64,000 nt of DNA from assembly GCF_000772945.1 (NCBI RefSeq), contig NZ_JPVN01000002.1:1-64000 (forward strand). Reading direction: 5' to 3'. The notes under the pieces are model-generated. The model was not told where the DNA came from. It did no database searches and saw only the letters and a program-made list of their open reading frames with translations. This DNA comes from Ureibacillus manganicus DSM 26584. Its GTDB lineage: Bacteria; Bacillota; Bacilli; Bacillales_A; Planococcaceae. Shown here one piece after another: positions 1 to 8,204 of this stretch; position 1 is the stretch's first letter, and every line of letters starts with the position of its first letter. Position numbers and translations under genes: made by a program.

Positions 1-42
1 TGGACTTCCACCACCTAGATAGTTGCCATGCCTGGCACACAT

Positions 43-70
43 AAAAAACCTCTGTCAAATAAACAGAGGC
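43..70 (-). terminator. Rho-independent terminator of the degV-family gene
   Basis: Arms CCTCTGT (49-55) and ACAGAGG (63-69) form a 7-bp stem with a 7-nt loop. Read on the minus strand the hairpin is followed by a T run (44-48). It lies 40 bases beyond the stop of the DegV-family gene. Confidence 0.8.
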
Positions 71-109
71 ATAGTTATAAAAATATTATAATTGCAGTAA
101 AATCAAAAA

Positions 110-955
110 CTAGTTCTTTGACACCCAAGCCAATCCAAGTGAACCTTCACCTAAATGCGTTCCAATGACTGGGCCAAAATAACTTAGACTAAAACTTACA
201 TTTGGATATCTATCCGCAAGCTCGTTCATCCACTCTTTTCCTTCTGCCTCGCAGTTGGCATGGATGACGACACCTTCTAAACGCTTATACTTTACAGCGT
301 CTTCACCTAATAGTTCCTCTACACGCTTCAAAGCCTTTTTCTTCGTACGGATTTTTTCAAAAGGTACGATGACTTTATTTTCGAAGTGAAGAACCGGTTT
401 AATTTGCAATAGTCCACCAACAATTGCAGCTGCAGAAGATAGTCTTCCACCACGTTGGAGGTGTGCTAAATCATCAACGACAAAGTACGCTTTCATTTTT
501 GTTTTTAAGTTTTCAAGCTTTGCAAAAATTTCTTCGACAGTGGCTCCATTGCTTGCCAATTCACTAGCAGTTTTTGCATAAATACCTTGTGGAGCACATG
601 AAATTTCACTATCAAACGTGTGTACTTTAATGCCCTCTACCATATCAGCAGCTTGTACAGCTCCTTGGTAAGTTCCGCTGATGCCACTAGATAAATGAAT
701 AGAGATCACTTCATCATAGTCTTTTGAAAGTTCTTCTAACAGTTCTGTATATTTTCCTACAGAAGGTTGTGTTGTTTTTGGAAAAACTTTTGCCCCGCGC
801 ACTTTATCATAAAACTCTGTTGTTGTAATCTCTACTTCTTCTTCAAAAACACCGTCTTCTAACGTTACACTCAAAGGAATCATATGAATGTTGTAACGTT
901 CTCTTTCCTCAGGTGTTAAATAGGCTGTACTATCTGTTACGACCGCAATTCTCAT
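110..955 (-). CDS. DegV-family fatty-acid-binding protein (YviA/FakB-like)
   Basis: Predicted 281-residue DegV-fold protein. The family binds a fatty acid and presents it to the FakA kinase, which makes acyl-phosphate for phospholipid synthesis. The N-terminus MRIAVVTDSTAYL is the classical DegV opening (VTDST ligand loop). Other family signatures visible are TTQPS, HLSSGISGTYQ and LQRGGRLS. An upstream in-frame start at 1036 would add 27 residues, but the ATG at 955 is preceded by AGGGGGAG at good spacing and matches the family start. In Bacillus subtilis a DegV-family gene (yviA) lies downstream of degU; here a lipoprotein gene intervenes. A 21-bp-phased repeat array lies upstream. Which fatty acid it binds cannot be told from sequence. 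Confidence 0.9.
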   Translation of the reverse strand: MRIAVVTDSTAYLTPEERERYNIHMIPLSVTLEDGVFEEEVEITTTEFYDKVRGAKVFPKTTQPSVGKYTELLEELSKDYDEVISIHLSSGISGTYQGAVQAADMVEGIKVHTFDSEISCAPQGIYAKTASELASNGATVEEIFAKLENLKTKMKAYFVVDDLAHLQRGGRLSSAAAIVGGLLQIKPVLHFENKVIVPFEKIRTKKKALKRVEELLGEDAVKYKRLEGVVIHANCEAEGKEWMNELADRYPNVSFSLSYFGPVIGTHLGEGSLGLAWVSKN

Positions 956-1121
956 CGAATTCACCACTCCCCCTAGGTAATAGTTTACATGACAAGTGTC
1001 ATATTGTGAACTTCTAAAATCAAAATGTAATATCAATTTTCAGATAATTATTTTTTAAGCTATAAAAACCATATGAAAACTTAAATTTCATTTAGTAGGA
1101 TTTAATTTTGATATTCTAACT

Positions 1122-1362
1122 CAGTTACTTGCGGTTTTCGCTTGTTTATTTGAAAAATTAGGTAGCTTAATTACACAATCTGGAATACTTGCGGTTTCCA
1201 ATGTTTTATTTGCGATTCAAAACTAAGTGTTTGCGATATCGATATATATTTGCGAATTCAACACTTATTTGCGCATTCAAAAATATTTGCGTTTTCATGA
1301 ATTTCATTTGCGATTCTATAGCAAATATTTGCGGTTTCTACAAATTTATTTGCGGTTTACAT
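1122..1362 (+). repeat. Array 1 of 21-bp-phased TTATTTGCG repeats
   Basis: Twelve motif slots with TTG (of TTGCG) starting at 1129, 1150, 1171, 1189, 1210, 1231, 1250, 1269, 1287, 1308, 1329 and 1350. The spacings are 21, 21, 18, 21, 21, 19, 19, 18, 21, 21, 21. Slots 2 and 3 are degenerate. Only the TTATTTGCG(G/A)TTC core is kept; the rest of each unit varies. The array lies between the degV-family start and the lipoprotein terminator, ending about 10 bases from that terminator. Two related arrays lie at 17.56 and 60.38 kb, all with the motif on the plus strand. Confidence 0.85.
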
Positions 1363-1370
1363 TTTTAATA

Positions 1371-1407
1371 AAAAAAGCAATACGCAATTACCGTAATTGC
1401 GTATTGC
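1371..1407 (-). terminator. Terminator of the lipoprotein gene
   Basis: A 14-bp inverted repeat (GCAATACGCAATTA at 1377-1390, TAATTGCGTATTGC at 1394-1407) with a 3-nt loop. On the minus strand it is followed by six T (1371-1376). It directly abuts repeat array 1. Confidence 0.85.
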
Positions 1408-1415
1408 CTTTTATA

Positions 1416-1940
1416 TCAATATTGGTTACCAATGTAATAAATACTTGTTACTTTCCAGCCATTATTTTCTTTAACAAAAACAGTTACTTGGCGGCCTTCA
1501 TCTTGCAGTTCAGTACCAGAAGCAATCTCAGTCATATCTGTTACAATATTTGAAAAAACTTGCGCTTCGTTTTCGTTATATTTCACAATTGTGATGTCTG
1601 AAGCAGTTTTTGTTATATCATATTGTTCAAAGATCATTTTGGCTGCTGCCTGATCTTCTTCAATCGAAAAGCCTTGTGGATTTTTAGAAAGTGTATTTAC
1701 ATATCGATCAAGATCTTTTGAGTTAAATGATGCAATATATTCTTCAAAAGATGAAATAATTGATTCCTTTTCTTCTACAGGAACTCCAGCTGCTTCCTCA
1801 ATACTTTCACCCATTACCTCAAATCCAACTGTACCTTCTTCTATAATTTGTTCGTTTTCTGCTAAATTAACTTGTTGCTCTTTATTACCACAAGCTGCAA
1901 GCAAAAATACTGCAACTACAGCTATTAAAAATTTACTCAT
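1416..1940 (-). CDS. Putative lipoprotein with NTF2-like domain
   Basis: Predicted 174-residue lipoprotein of unknown function. A short charged N-terminus and a hydrophobic stretch end in a lipobox, LLAAC, with the cysteine near residue 18. Next come an acidic linker and a domain from about residue 55 to the end. Its pattern (EEYIASFNSKDLDRYV, then several beta strands ending WKVTSIYYI) resembles the NTF2/SnoaL cone fold; this is inferred from pattern only. The ATG at 1940 is chosen over the in-frame start at 1982 because GGGAGG precedes it and it gives a normal signal peptide. It lies between degU and the degV-family gene and has its own terminator. Confidence 0.75.
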   Translation of the reverse strand: MSKFLIAVVAVFLLAACGNKEQQVNLAENEQIIEEGTVGFEVMGESIEEAAGVPVEEKESIISSFEEYIASFNSKDLDRYVNTLSKNPQGFSIEEDQAAAKMIFEQYDITKTASDITIVKYNENEAQVFSNIVTDMTEIASGTELQDEGRQVTVFVKENNGWKVTSIYYIGNQY

Positions 1941-1982
1941 TTGCCTAATCCTCCCGATGCACAATTGTAACATAATTTTCAA

Positions 1983-2225
1983 ACTATGCCTATTTACTTA
2001 CTTTTTTCAGATTGAAATAGTGAATTATTCTTAGATATTCAATAATAAATATGATTTGTAATAAAAGTTACAAATTATTAATACAGCAATTAAAGACGAA
2101 ATACCAATTGAATATGTTGCCTATTTAGGATAAGAAATTACTTATTCTCATTTAGATTGATTTATCTTTGCCTAAATTATCCTCAATTCGATTAAATGTT
2201 TAAATAGTATGTAAATACATGGCAT
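1983..2225. other. Intergenic stretch with no confident gene
   Basis: Very AT-rich region upstream of the lipoprotein gene. A short plus-strand frame near 2080-2131 (reading AIKDEIPIEYVAYLG then stop) looks faintly protein-like but has no start or RBS. At most it is a remnant. Nothing else was recognised. Confidence 0.4.
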
Positions 2226-2258
2226 TAAAAAAATTCCAACCTGTGACAGATTGGAATG
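2226..2258 (-). terminator. Terminator of degS-degU
   Basis: Arms ATTCCAA (2233-2239) and TTGGAAT (2251-2257). On the minus strand the hairpin is followed by a run of T (2227-2233). It lies about 55 bases past the degU stop. Confidence 0.75.
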
Positions 2259-2313
2259 GTAGCTATTATGTAATTGAAATAATTTCAAAAATACTAAGAG
2301 GTTGATAGATATA

Positions 2314-2988
2314 CTATCGAACCTCTACCCAGCCATTTTTAATTGCAGTAACAACAGCTTGTGTACGGTCATTGACATTCATTTTTTGAAGAATGCTTGA
2401 AACATGGTTTTTTACTGTTTTTTCAGAAATATATAATGTTTCACCAATTGTACGGTTTGACTGCCCATCTGTTAACAATTGAAGTACCTCACACTCACGT
2501 TTCGTTAATAAGTGGAAAGGACGACGAATTTCTGTTTGGTGGAAATTCCCCTTATTCTCATGTTCACTTAGACGACGGAATTCTGACACTAGATTTTTTG
2601 TTACTTTTGGATGTAAGTATGAACCGCCATTTGCTACAATTTTAATAGCATCGACAATTTCGTCGGCATCCATTTCTTTTAACATATAACCCAATGCGCC
2701 AGACTTTAATGCATGAGACACATAAGTTTCATCATCATGGATAGATAGCATAATTACTTTTGCTTCTGGAAACTCTCCGATTAACTCTGAAGTTGCATCT
2801 ACTCCATTTTTCCCCGGCATATTAATATCCATTAAAACCACATCTGGTAATTGTTCACGATATAAGCGAAGGATATCTGATCCATCGTCACCTTCAGCAA
2901 CAACTTCAAATGTATCTTCAAAGTCTAAAATTCGCTTGACCCCTTCACGGAATAATTGGTGGTCATCAATAATAATAATTTTTGTCAT
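2314..2988 (-). CDS. degU: Two-component response regulator DegU
   Basis: 224-residue NarL/FixJ-type response regulator. The receiver domain is at residues 1-120, with acidic pocket D8/D9, phospho-acceptor D54 in LMDINMPG and the K near position 104 in MLKEMD. The LuxR-type DNA-binding helix-turn-helix is at about 160-224 ([12 protein letters not shown], then [14 protein letters not shown]). Length and motifs match Bacillus DegU, which controls secreted enzymes, motility, biofilm and competence. It follows degS on the same strand after a 71-bp gap, so the two probably form one operon. An AGGGGGT RBS precedes the ATG. DegU is a reasonable candidate regulator of the secreted hydrolases in this window, but no binding site was identified. 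Confidence 0.95.
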   Translation of the reverse strand: MTKIIIIDDHQLFREGVKRILDFEDTFEVVAEGDDGSDILRLYREQLPDVVLMDINMPGKNGVDATSELIGEFPEAKVIMLSIHDDETYVSHALKSGALGYMLKEMDADEIVDAIKIVANGGSYLHPKVTKNLVSEFRRLSEHENKGNFHQTEIRRPFHLLTKRECEVLQLLTDGQSNRTIGETLYISEKTVKNHVSSILQKMNVNDRTQAVVTAIKNGWVEVR

Positions 2989-3059
2989 ACGTGTTACCCC
3001 CTAGACTAACATTTCCGAATACATTCAATATATAGACGTTCTAAATTACTTTAAGTTTC

Positions 3060-4217
3060 CTAATTTGTTGCGAGATCCTTTAGTGGAATTTTAAACAAAA
3101 TGACAGTTCCTTCGCCAATGTTGCTTTTCATTTCCATTGTTCCTTTTAATAAATCAATTCTCTCCTTCATACCAACTAAACCAAATGTTTTTTCTTTTAC
3201 TTGATTTATATCGAATCCAGAGCCATTATCTTTAACTATAATATTAATTTGATTTTTTAACCATTCTATTTTAACCCAAATATCAGAAGCTTGACCATGT
3301 TTTATTGCATTGTTTACTGATTCTTGTACTAATCGAAAAATTGAAACTTCATAATCTGATGGAAGGCGTTCTTCAACATTATTCGATTGGAAGTGAATTT
3401 GTACATGTCTGTTATATTCCATCATAGTAGACAAATACTTTCTTAAGGTTGGAATAATCCCTAAATCATCTAATGCCATTGGTCGTAAGTCATAAATGAT
3501 TCGACGTACTTCAGACAATGCATCTCGAACTGTACCTTTTAACTCTTTTATTTCTCTAATTGCTGAGTCAATTCCTTTATCTCTGTACGTTCTTTCAATG
3601 AGGTCAGATCGCATTAATACATTTGCCATCATTTGTGCAGGACCATCATGAATTTCTCTTGAAATTCTTTTTCTTTCTTTTTCCTGAGAAGCGATAATTT
3701 TAATGCCAAAATTTTGTCTTAATTTCGCTTTTTCAAGTGCTCTGCCAACATTTTTTAAATCAGATGTTAAATAGTTAATAACTACGTTAACTTGTTCAAC
3801 AATATGCTCTGCTCTTTCTATTGTATCATTCAATTCTTTTAAACGTCGTTCAATATCATCTCTTTTTTCTCGAAGCTGTTTTTCGTTTGCACGTGTAAGA
3901 GATAGCTTAATTTGCAAATCATTAGCTGTCTCATATGCTTCTCTAACTTGTTCTTCGGTATATTTATCAAAATATTTACTAACTTCTACCAATCGAGTTT
4001 TTGCTAATTTTAGCTTTTTTTCTAATATATCACTCTCATTAATTGTAATGATAATCTTTTGTTTAATTAATTCGAGCTCGGTTTTCATTTGTTCGAAGTT
4101 TCTTCTACTTTGTTCACTTATAATAAATATATCATTTTTAGAATGTGTAATTGTATCAATCATACGGTTAAATATGACATCGAGTGATGCGATGTCAATT
4201 TTATCATTTGAAAACAT
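3060..4217 (-). CDS. degS: Sensor histidine kinase DegS
   Basis: 385-residue cytosolic histidine kinase, the partner of DegU. The N-terminal half is a long coiled coil (about 20-170) with no membrane segment, as expected for the DegS sensor domain. The HisKA_3 phospho-acceptor motif SREIHDGPAQ follows, with His190 (Bacillus subtilis uses His189). The HATPase domain at 280-380 shows NNAIKHG (N box), DNGSGFD (G1) and GLVGMKERI (G2). A GGAG RBS precedes the ATG at 4217. The gene is divergent from the yvyE-like gene, with a 167-bp shared promoter region. Confidence 0.95.
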   Translation of the reverse strand: MFSNDKIDIASLDVIFNRMIDTITHSKNDIFIISEQSRRNFEQMKTELELIKQKIIITINESDILEKKLKLAKTRLVEVSKYFDKYTEEQVREAYETANDLQIKLSLTRANEKQLREKRDDIERRLKELNDTIERAEHIVEQVNVVINYLTSDLKNVGRALEKAKLRQNFGIKIIASQEKERKRISREIHDGPAQMMANVLMRSDLIERTYRDKGIDSAIREIKELKGTVRDALSEVRRIIYDLRPMALDDLGIIPTLRKYLSTMMEYNRHVQIHFQSNNVEERLPSDYEVSIFRLVQESVNNAIKHGQASDIWVKIEWLKNQINIIVKDNGSGFDINQVKEKTFGLVGMKERIDLLKGTMEMKSNIGEGTVILFKIPLKDLATN

Positions 4218-4384
4218 ATCGGATCTCCATTCAAGTCAAAAATCAAATTAATCATATCAATTGATTTTACAACGAACCTCTTTTTATACAATACTATTAT
4301 AGCACTATTTATAACCATGTTAAAAATTTCAAACTTTTGTAATATAAATTATACATAATATTAACTTTGAGGGAGAAGAAAAAT

Positions 4385-5017
4385 ATGCTAAAAAACTACA
4401 AAACAGTAAAAGGCTTTGGTGAACAGGAAATAATTATATCAAAGTCAAGATTTATAGCTTATGTTAATCGTGCAGAAACTGAAGAAGATGCATTAAGTTT
4501 TATAGATAAAATAAAAAAAATGCACCCTACTGCTACACACAATTGTTCCTGCTATATGGTTGGTGAACACGACCAAATTCAAAAAGCCAATGATGACGGG
4601 GAACCAAGTGGGACTGCAGGCGTTCCTATGTTAGAAGTACTCAAAAAACAAGGCCTGAAAGATACGGTCGTAGTTGTAACTCGATACTTTGGCGGTATAA
4701 AGCTTGGTGGTGGCGGTCTAATACGTGCTTACGGAAAAGCAACAACAGAAGGAATAACTGCTGCGCAAGTTGTCGAAAGAAAATTACATCATTTTATGAA
4801 GATATCCATAGACTATACATGGTTAGGTAAAGTCGAAAATGAAATTCGCTCTTCTCATTATAAATTAGACAATATACAATACACTGATTTAGTTGATATA
4901 TATGTTTATGTATTATGCGACGAAGAAGATGCATTCATTAATTGGATGACTGAACTAACAAATGGTCAAGCAATTGTTACTCTTGAAAATTCTGCCTATC
5001 TAGAATTTATTTTGTAA
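4385..5017 (+). CDS. YigZ/IMPACT-family protein (YvyE)
   Basis: 210-residue member of the YigZ/UPF0029/IMPACT family. The eukaryotic relative modulates Gcn2 signalling; the bacterial role is not well defined. The N-terminal domain carries the family signature: KSRFIAYV, HNCSCYMVG, NDDGEPSGTAG and RYFGGIKLGGGGL. The C-terminal EF-G-V-like domain starts near residue 135. A TTG at 4367 is in frame, but the ATG at 4385 has GAGGGAG about 9 bases upstream and fits the family. The adjacency to degS and an LCP gene is the same as yvyE in Bacillus subtilis. Confidence 0.88.
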   Translation: MLKNYKTVKGFGEQEIIISKSRFIAYVNRAETEEDALSFIDKIKKMHPTATHNCSCYMVGEHDQIQKANDDGEPSGTAGVPMLEVLKKQGLKDTVVVVTRYFGGIKLGGGGLIRAYGKATTEGITAAQVVERKLHHFMKISIDYTWLGKVENEIRSSHYKLDNIQYTDLVDIYVYVLCDEEDAFINWMTELTNGQAIVTLENSAYLEFIL

Positions 5018-5159
5018 TAAAATTTCATTTACTGTATTTTATCAACATAGTATAATCAAGTTTATGAGAATTTTAAACATGACATTTTTTGACTTATATT
5101 TTCATGTTTCAACAAGCGTCAAACTACGATTTCATTTCCATTTATAAGGAGTAATTTTA

Positions 5160-6221
5160 ATGAATAGAGCAAATAACAACAAGGGAAAAAAAGGCGCTTT
5201 TGTTTATGGACTTAAAATTGCTGTTCTCCTATGTGCTTCCCTTTTAATATGTTTAACTACATATGCAGTCTATCTAACAAAGAAAGCTGAAACAGCTGCA
5301 AATAAAGCTTATGAAGAAGTAGAAAATCGAGAAGTATCAGATAAGCGTGAAGCGAAAGTAGAACCGACCCATGATAATGTGTCTATCTTATTTATTGGTG
5401 TTGATGATAGTGAAATTCGTCAAGAAAAAGGTTCCGGGAACCCGCGTTCAGATGCATTATTATTGGCAACGTTAAATAATAAAGATCGAACTGTAAAATT
5501 AGTAAGTATTCCTCGTGATTCTTACGTTTATGTTCCTTACTTAGATTATAAAGACAAAATTACACATGCCCATGCATTTGGGGGAACACTTGCTACAATT
5601 GAAACAGTGGAAGAACTTTTTGATATCCCTGTAGATTATTATGTAAAAATGAATTTCAACGCATTCATTGATGTTGTTGATGCAGTTGGTGGAATTGAAG
5701 TAGAGGTTCCTTACGATCGTCTAGAACTTGATGAAAATGACAAATATACAATTCAATTAAAAGAAGGCTTACAAACATTAGATGGGCGAGAAGCTTTAGC
5801 TCTAGCACGTACAAGAAAACAAGATAGTGATATCGAACGCGGAAAACGTCAACAAGAGATTTTGAAAGCCATTGCCAATAAAGCAGCAAACATCACATCG
5901 ATTGGAAGTTACGGCGCGATTATTGATGCAGTCGGCGATAACATGAAAACAGATATGACATTTGACGAAATGAAGGCTTTCTTCTCCTATCTTCTAGGTG
6001 GAATTCCTCAAATTGATGCATTGACCCTTCTTGGTGAAAATGGCTCAAACCCATACACAGGGGCTTACATTTATGTTTTAGATGAACAAAACCTATATGA
6101 AACACAAACGATATTAAAAAGTCACTTAGGATTAATTGAAGACACTTCAAATATATCTGGAACATTAGATACGGATGAAAACACAACGAATCGTTCAACG
6201 ATTTCTAAAACAAGCGAATAA
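5160..6221 (+). CDS. LytR-CpsA-Psr (LCP) cell-wall polymer ligase, YvhJ/TagV-like
   Basis: 353-residue LCP protein. This family transfers lipid-linked wall polymers (teichoic acid or secondary cell wall polymer) onto peptidoglycan outside the membrane. One membrane anchor at about residues 15-38 is followed by the LCP domain at 75-300. Visible motifs are FIGVDD, RSDALLLATL, SIPRDSYV, KITHAHAFGG and ALARTRKQDSDIERGKRQQ, including the conserved D and R residues. A low-complexity Ser/Thr-rich tail ends the protein. AAGGAG lies about 9 bases before the ATG. Its position next to the yvyE homologue matches yvhJ (tagV). Here the substrate is probably the polymer that holds SLH proteins, but that is inference. 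Confidence 0.92.
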   Translation: MNRANNNKGKKGAFVYGLKIAVLLCASLLICLTTYAVYLTKKAETAANKAYEEVENREVSDKREAKVEPTHDNVSILFIGVDDSEIRQEKGSGNPRSDALLLATLNNKDRTVKLVSIPRDSYVYVPYLDYKDKITHAHAFGGTLATIETVEELFDIPVDYYVKMNFNAFIDVVDAVGGIEVEVPYDRLELDENDKYTIQLKEGLQTLDGREALALARTRKQDSDIERGKRQQEILKAIANKAANITSIGSYGAIIDAVGDNMKTDMTFDEMKAFFSYLLGGIPQIDALTLLGENGSNPYTGAYIYVLDEQNLYETQTILKSHLGLIEDTSNISGTLDTDENTTNRSTISKTSE

Positions 6222-6228
6222 AATTGCA

Positions 6229-6267
6229 AACCACCCTCGGGCGTAAAATTCCGAGGGTGGTTTTTTT
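6229..6267 (+). terminator. Terminator of the LCP gene
   Basis: A 10-bp stem, CCACCCTCGG (6231-6240) with CCGAGGGTGG (6251-6260), is followed by seven T. It lies just past the LCP stop codon. Confidence 0.92.
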
Positions 6268-6362
6268 GATTCTATTTTTAATCCGCGCATGCGAGACGTA
6301 ATTAAAGAGATGTTATACAATCTCGGCCAGCAATTTAAGATATATTTGAAATACCTCGAAAT

Positions 6363-6775
6363 CAGACCTCAAGTGAGCCAATATTAGAAAATATCATTGA
6401 GTTATTAGAAAATCCAAGGTACTTATTAGAAAAAATCAAGACTTATTAGAATATCCCTCTGATTCAGACCTCACGTGAGCCAATATTAGAAAATATCACA
6501 GAGTTATTAGAAAATCCAAGGTACTTATTAGAAAAAATCAAAACTTATTAGAATTTCCTTCTCATTCAGACCTCACGTGAGCCAATATTAGAAAATATCA
6601 CAGAGTTATTAGAAAATCCAAGGTACTTATTAGAAAAAAATTAAGACTTATTAGAATTTCCTTCTGATTCAGACCTTACGTGAGCCAATATTAGAAAAAA
6701 TCACAGAGTTATTAGAAAATCCAAGGTACTTATTAGAAAAAATCCACACTTATTAGAAATCACCGCAAGTTAGAA
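6363..6775 (+). repeat. 102-bp tandem repeat built from 21-bp TTATTAGAA subunits
   Basis: Four near-identical tandem units starting at CAGACCTCA(C/A)GTGAGCC, positions 6363, 6465, 6567 and 6670 (spacing 102, 102, 103). Inside each unit four (T/A)TATTAGAA motifs are spaced 21, 21 and 20 bp, then 40 bp across the CAGACCTC box. In unit 1 they start at 6381, 6402, 6423 and 6443, and the next unit begins its motifs at 6483. The array lies between the LCP terminator and the membrane protein gene and encodes no plausible protein. Confidence 0.9.
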
Positions 6776-6940
6776 AATTCTCACCATTTTCTTGTCATTT
6801 CTTGTATAAATTTGTTCATATAGTTTAATATCCTCTGTTCTGAAAACGATCCCCATTAAATAAGCTATTAGTCGAACCATCTCTAATTTGAGGTATGGAT
6901 TAATTTAGTGTACGAATCTGGAGAAAGGAGGTGTGAGGAT

Positions 6941-7438
6941 ATGGTATTGCAAATTGGAGATCAGACAGTGTTACTTGATTATGCAACAATATTAAGCTAT
7001 ATCTTAGGATTTATTGTGTTCTTTTTAATTATTGCACTCATTGCATATATTCTTTCTGCCATTATTTATTCTAATACTGCGAAAACGAACGGATTCCAAG
7101 AAATTGCCGTAATAAGTTGGATTCCTATTATTAATATTTACGTACTGTTTGCACTCGGATCAAAAAAAACTACAATTGAAGAAGTTAAATCAGATGCACT
7201 CATATATACATTAGTTTACTTTGGTCTTGGTATCGTGGCGATAATTCCATTTATCGGATTCCTAGCAGGGATCGCTATGGTTATTTTATCTGCCTTTTAT
7301 TTCTATCGATTGTACTACCGATGGACAGGAGACCAAGCAAAAGCGATTCTATTCGTCGTATTAATGTACCTAACAGGTGGGATTTTCTTCTACGTATATG
7401 GACTTATGAAAATGAAAGACCGCTTTATGGCTTGGTAA
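6941..7438 (+). CDS. Small integral membrane protein, DUF5684-like
   Basis: 165-residue membrane protein of unknown function. Four hydrophobic segments are visible, at about residues 20-45, 52-72, 90-125 and 135-155. Between the first two is a motif (WIPIINIYVLFALG) of the kind found in DUF5684/YckC-like small membrane proteins; this family call is tentative. A GTG at 6908 is in frame, but the ATG at 6941 is preceded by a very strong AAAGGAGGT and gives a natural N-terminus. It is transcribed alone, converges on the vWA gene and shares a bidirectional terminator with it. Confidence 0.75.
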   Translation: MVLQIGDQTVLLDYATILSYILGFIVFFLIIALIAYILSAIIYSNTAKTNGFQEIAVISWIPIINIYVLFALGSKKTTIEEVKSDALIYTLVYFGLGIVAIIPFIGFLAGIAMVILSAFYFYRLYYRWTGDQAKAILFVVLMYLTGGIFFYVYGLMKMKDRFMAW

Positions 7439-7448
7439 GTTGAGTCTA

Positions 7449-7484
7449 AAAAAAGTTTGAGCGCCCAGGCACTCAAACTTTTTA
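7449..7484. terminator. Bidirectional terminator between convergent genes
   Basis: A 12-bp stem, AAAAAGTTTGAG (7450-7461) with CTCAAACTTTTT (7472-7483), gives a T run on both strands. The minus-strand vWA stop codon lies in its edge. Confidence 0.85.
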
Positions 7485-8123
7485 TTTTCTTCTTTTGTAA
7501 TCTGCTTCAATCTCCTTTTTCCAGTCCTTTTCAATTTTCCCCTCTTTGCGATAATTGAGCACAGTTTCAGTCACTACAGAGAAGTTCATTTGCACGCCCT
7601 CTTCATCTGCATGAAATTCTACTGCGTGGTCACTATCAATTCCTAATTCACTTGCAGTTCCAATGGCATCAATATTTGCACCAAGGAAGATAAATTCCCA
7701 CCCGTTCTCCTTTTGCTGTCCAATCATTTGTTTTATCTTCTTATAATTAAATTCGTGGCTAGAATTCTCTAACCCATCCGTTGTTATTACAAACAACACT
7801 TTATCTGCTTGATGTTCTTTCAATGTAGCATTCTGGGCTTTTTTAATTTTATTGATTGTGTGACCTATTGCATCCAACAGAGCTGTTGTACCACTTACAT
7901 CATAATCTTTTTGTGATAACGGAGCTACACCTTTTACATTTATACGATCATGTAACAATTCATAGTCATGATTAAACAGGACTGTTGTAACAATCGCTTC
8001 CCCTTCTGCATCCTTTTGTTTTGTAAGCATCGCATTATAGCCACCAATAGTGTCAGACTCAAGCCCCGACATAGAGCCACTACGATCTAAAATAAATACA
8101 ATCTCAGTTACATTTGTTTTCAT
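7482..8123 (-). CDS. Cytosolic von Willebrand factor A domain protein
   Basis: 213-residue stand-alone vWA domain. The metal-ion-dependent adhesion site is complete: DRSGSMSG near residues 13-20 (DxSxS), the conserved Thr in SGTTALLDA near 78, and TTDG near 114. There is no signal peptide or membrane helix, so it should act in the cytoplasm, probably as a metal-dependent protein-binding module. A GGAGG RBS precedes the ATG. It is the last gene of a same-strand run, CPBP protease, macrodomain protein, vWA protein (gaps of 51 and 81 bp), with no terminator visible between them. Specific partners cannot be named. Confidence 0.82.
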   Translation of the reverse strand: MKTNVTEIVFILDRSGSMSGLESDTIGGYNAMLTKQKDAEGEAIVTTVLFNHDYELLHDRINVKGVAPLSQKDYDVSGTTALLDAIGHTINKIKKAQNATLKEHQADKVLFVITTDGLENSSHEFNYKKIKQMIGQQKENGWEFIFLGANIDAIGTASELGIDSDHAVEFHADEEGVQMNFSVVTETVLNYRKEGKIEKDWKKEIEADYKRRK

Positions 8124-8204
8124 AAAAAATATCCTCCAATTTGTTTTGTTAATTGAAGGATATCAAATACGAGTTCATCAATGGTCGCTTCACAGGCGAC
8201 AAAT

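Noticed and set aside
24-40. GCCATGCCTGGCAC palindrome, with a similar TGCCAGGTA near 50864
   Set aside because: Too short and too divergent between the two places to claim a repeat family from this window alone.
1227-1553. 108-codon plus-strand frame over array 1 and the lipoprotein gene end
   Set aside because: It is a product of the repeat phase, runs across a terminator and overlaps the convincing lipoprotein gene.
2080-2131. Small protein-like frame downstream of degU
   Set aside because: Seventeen codons without start or RBS; at most a remnant.
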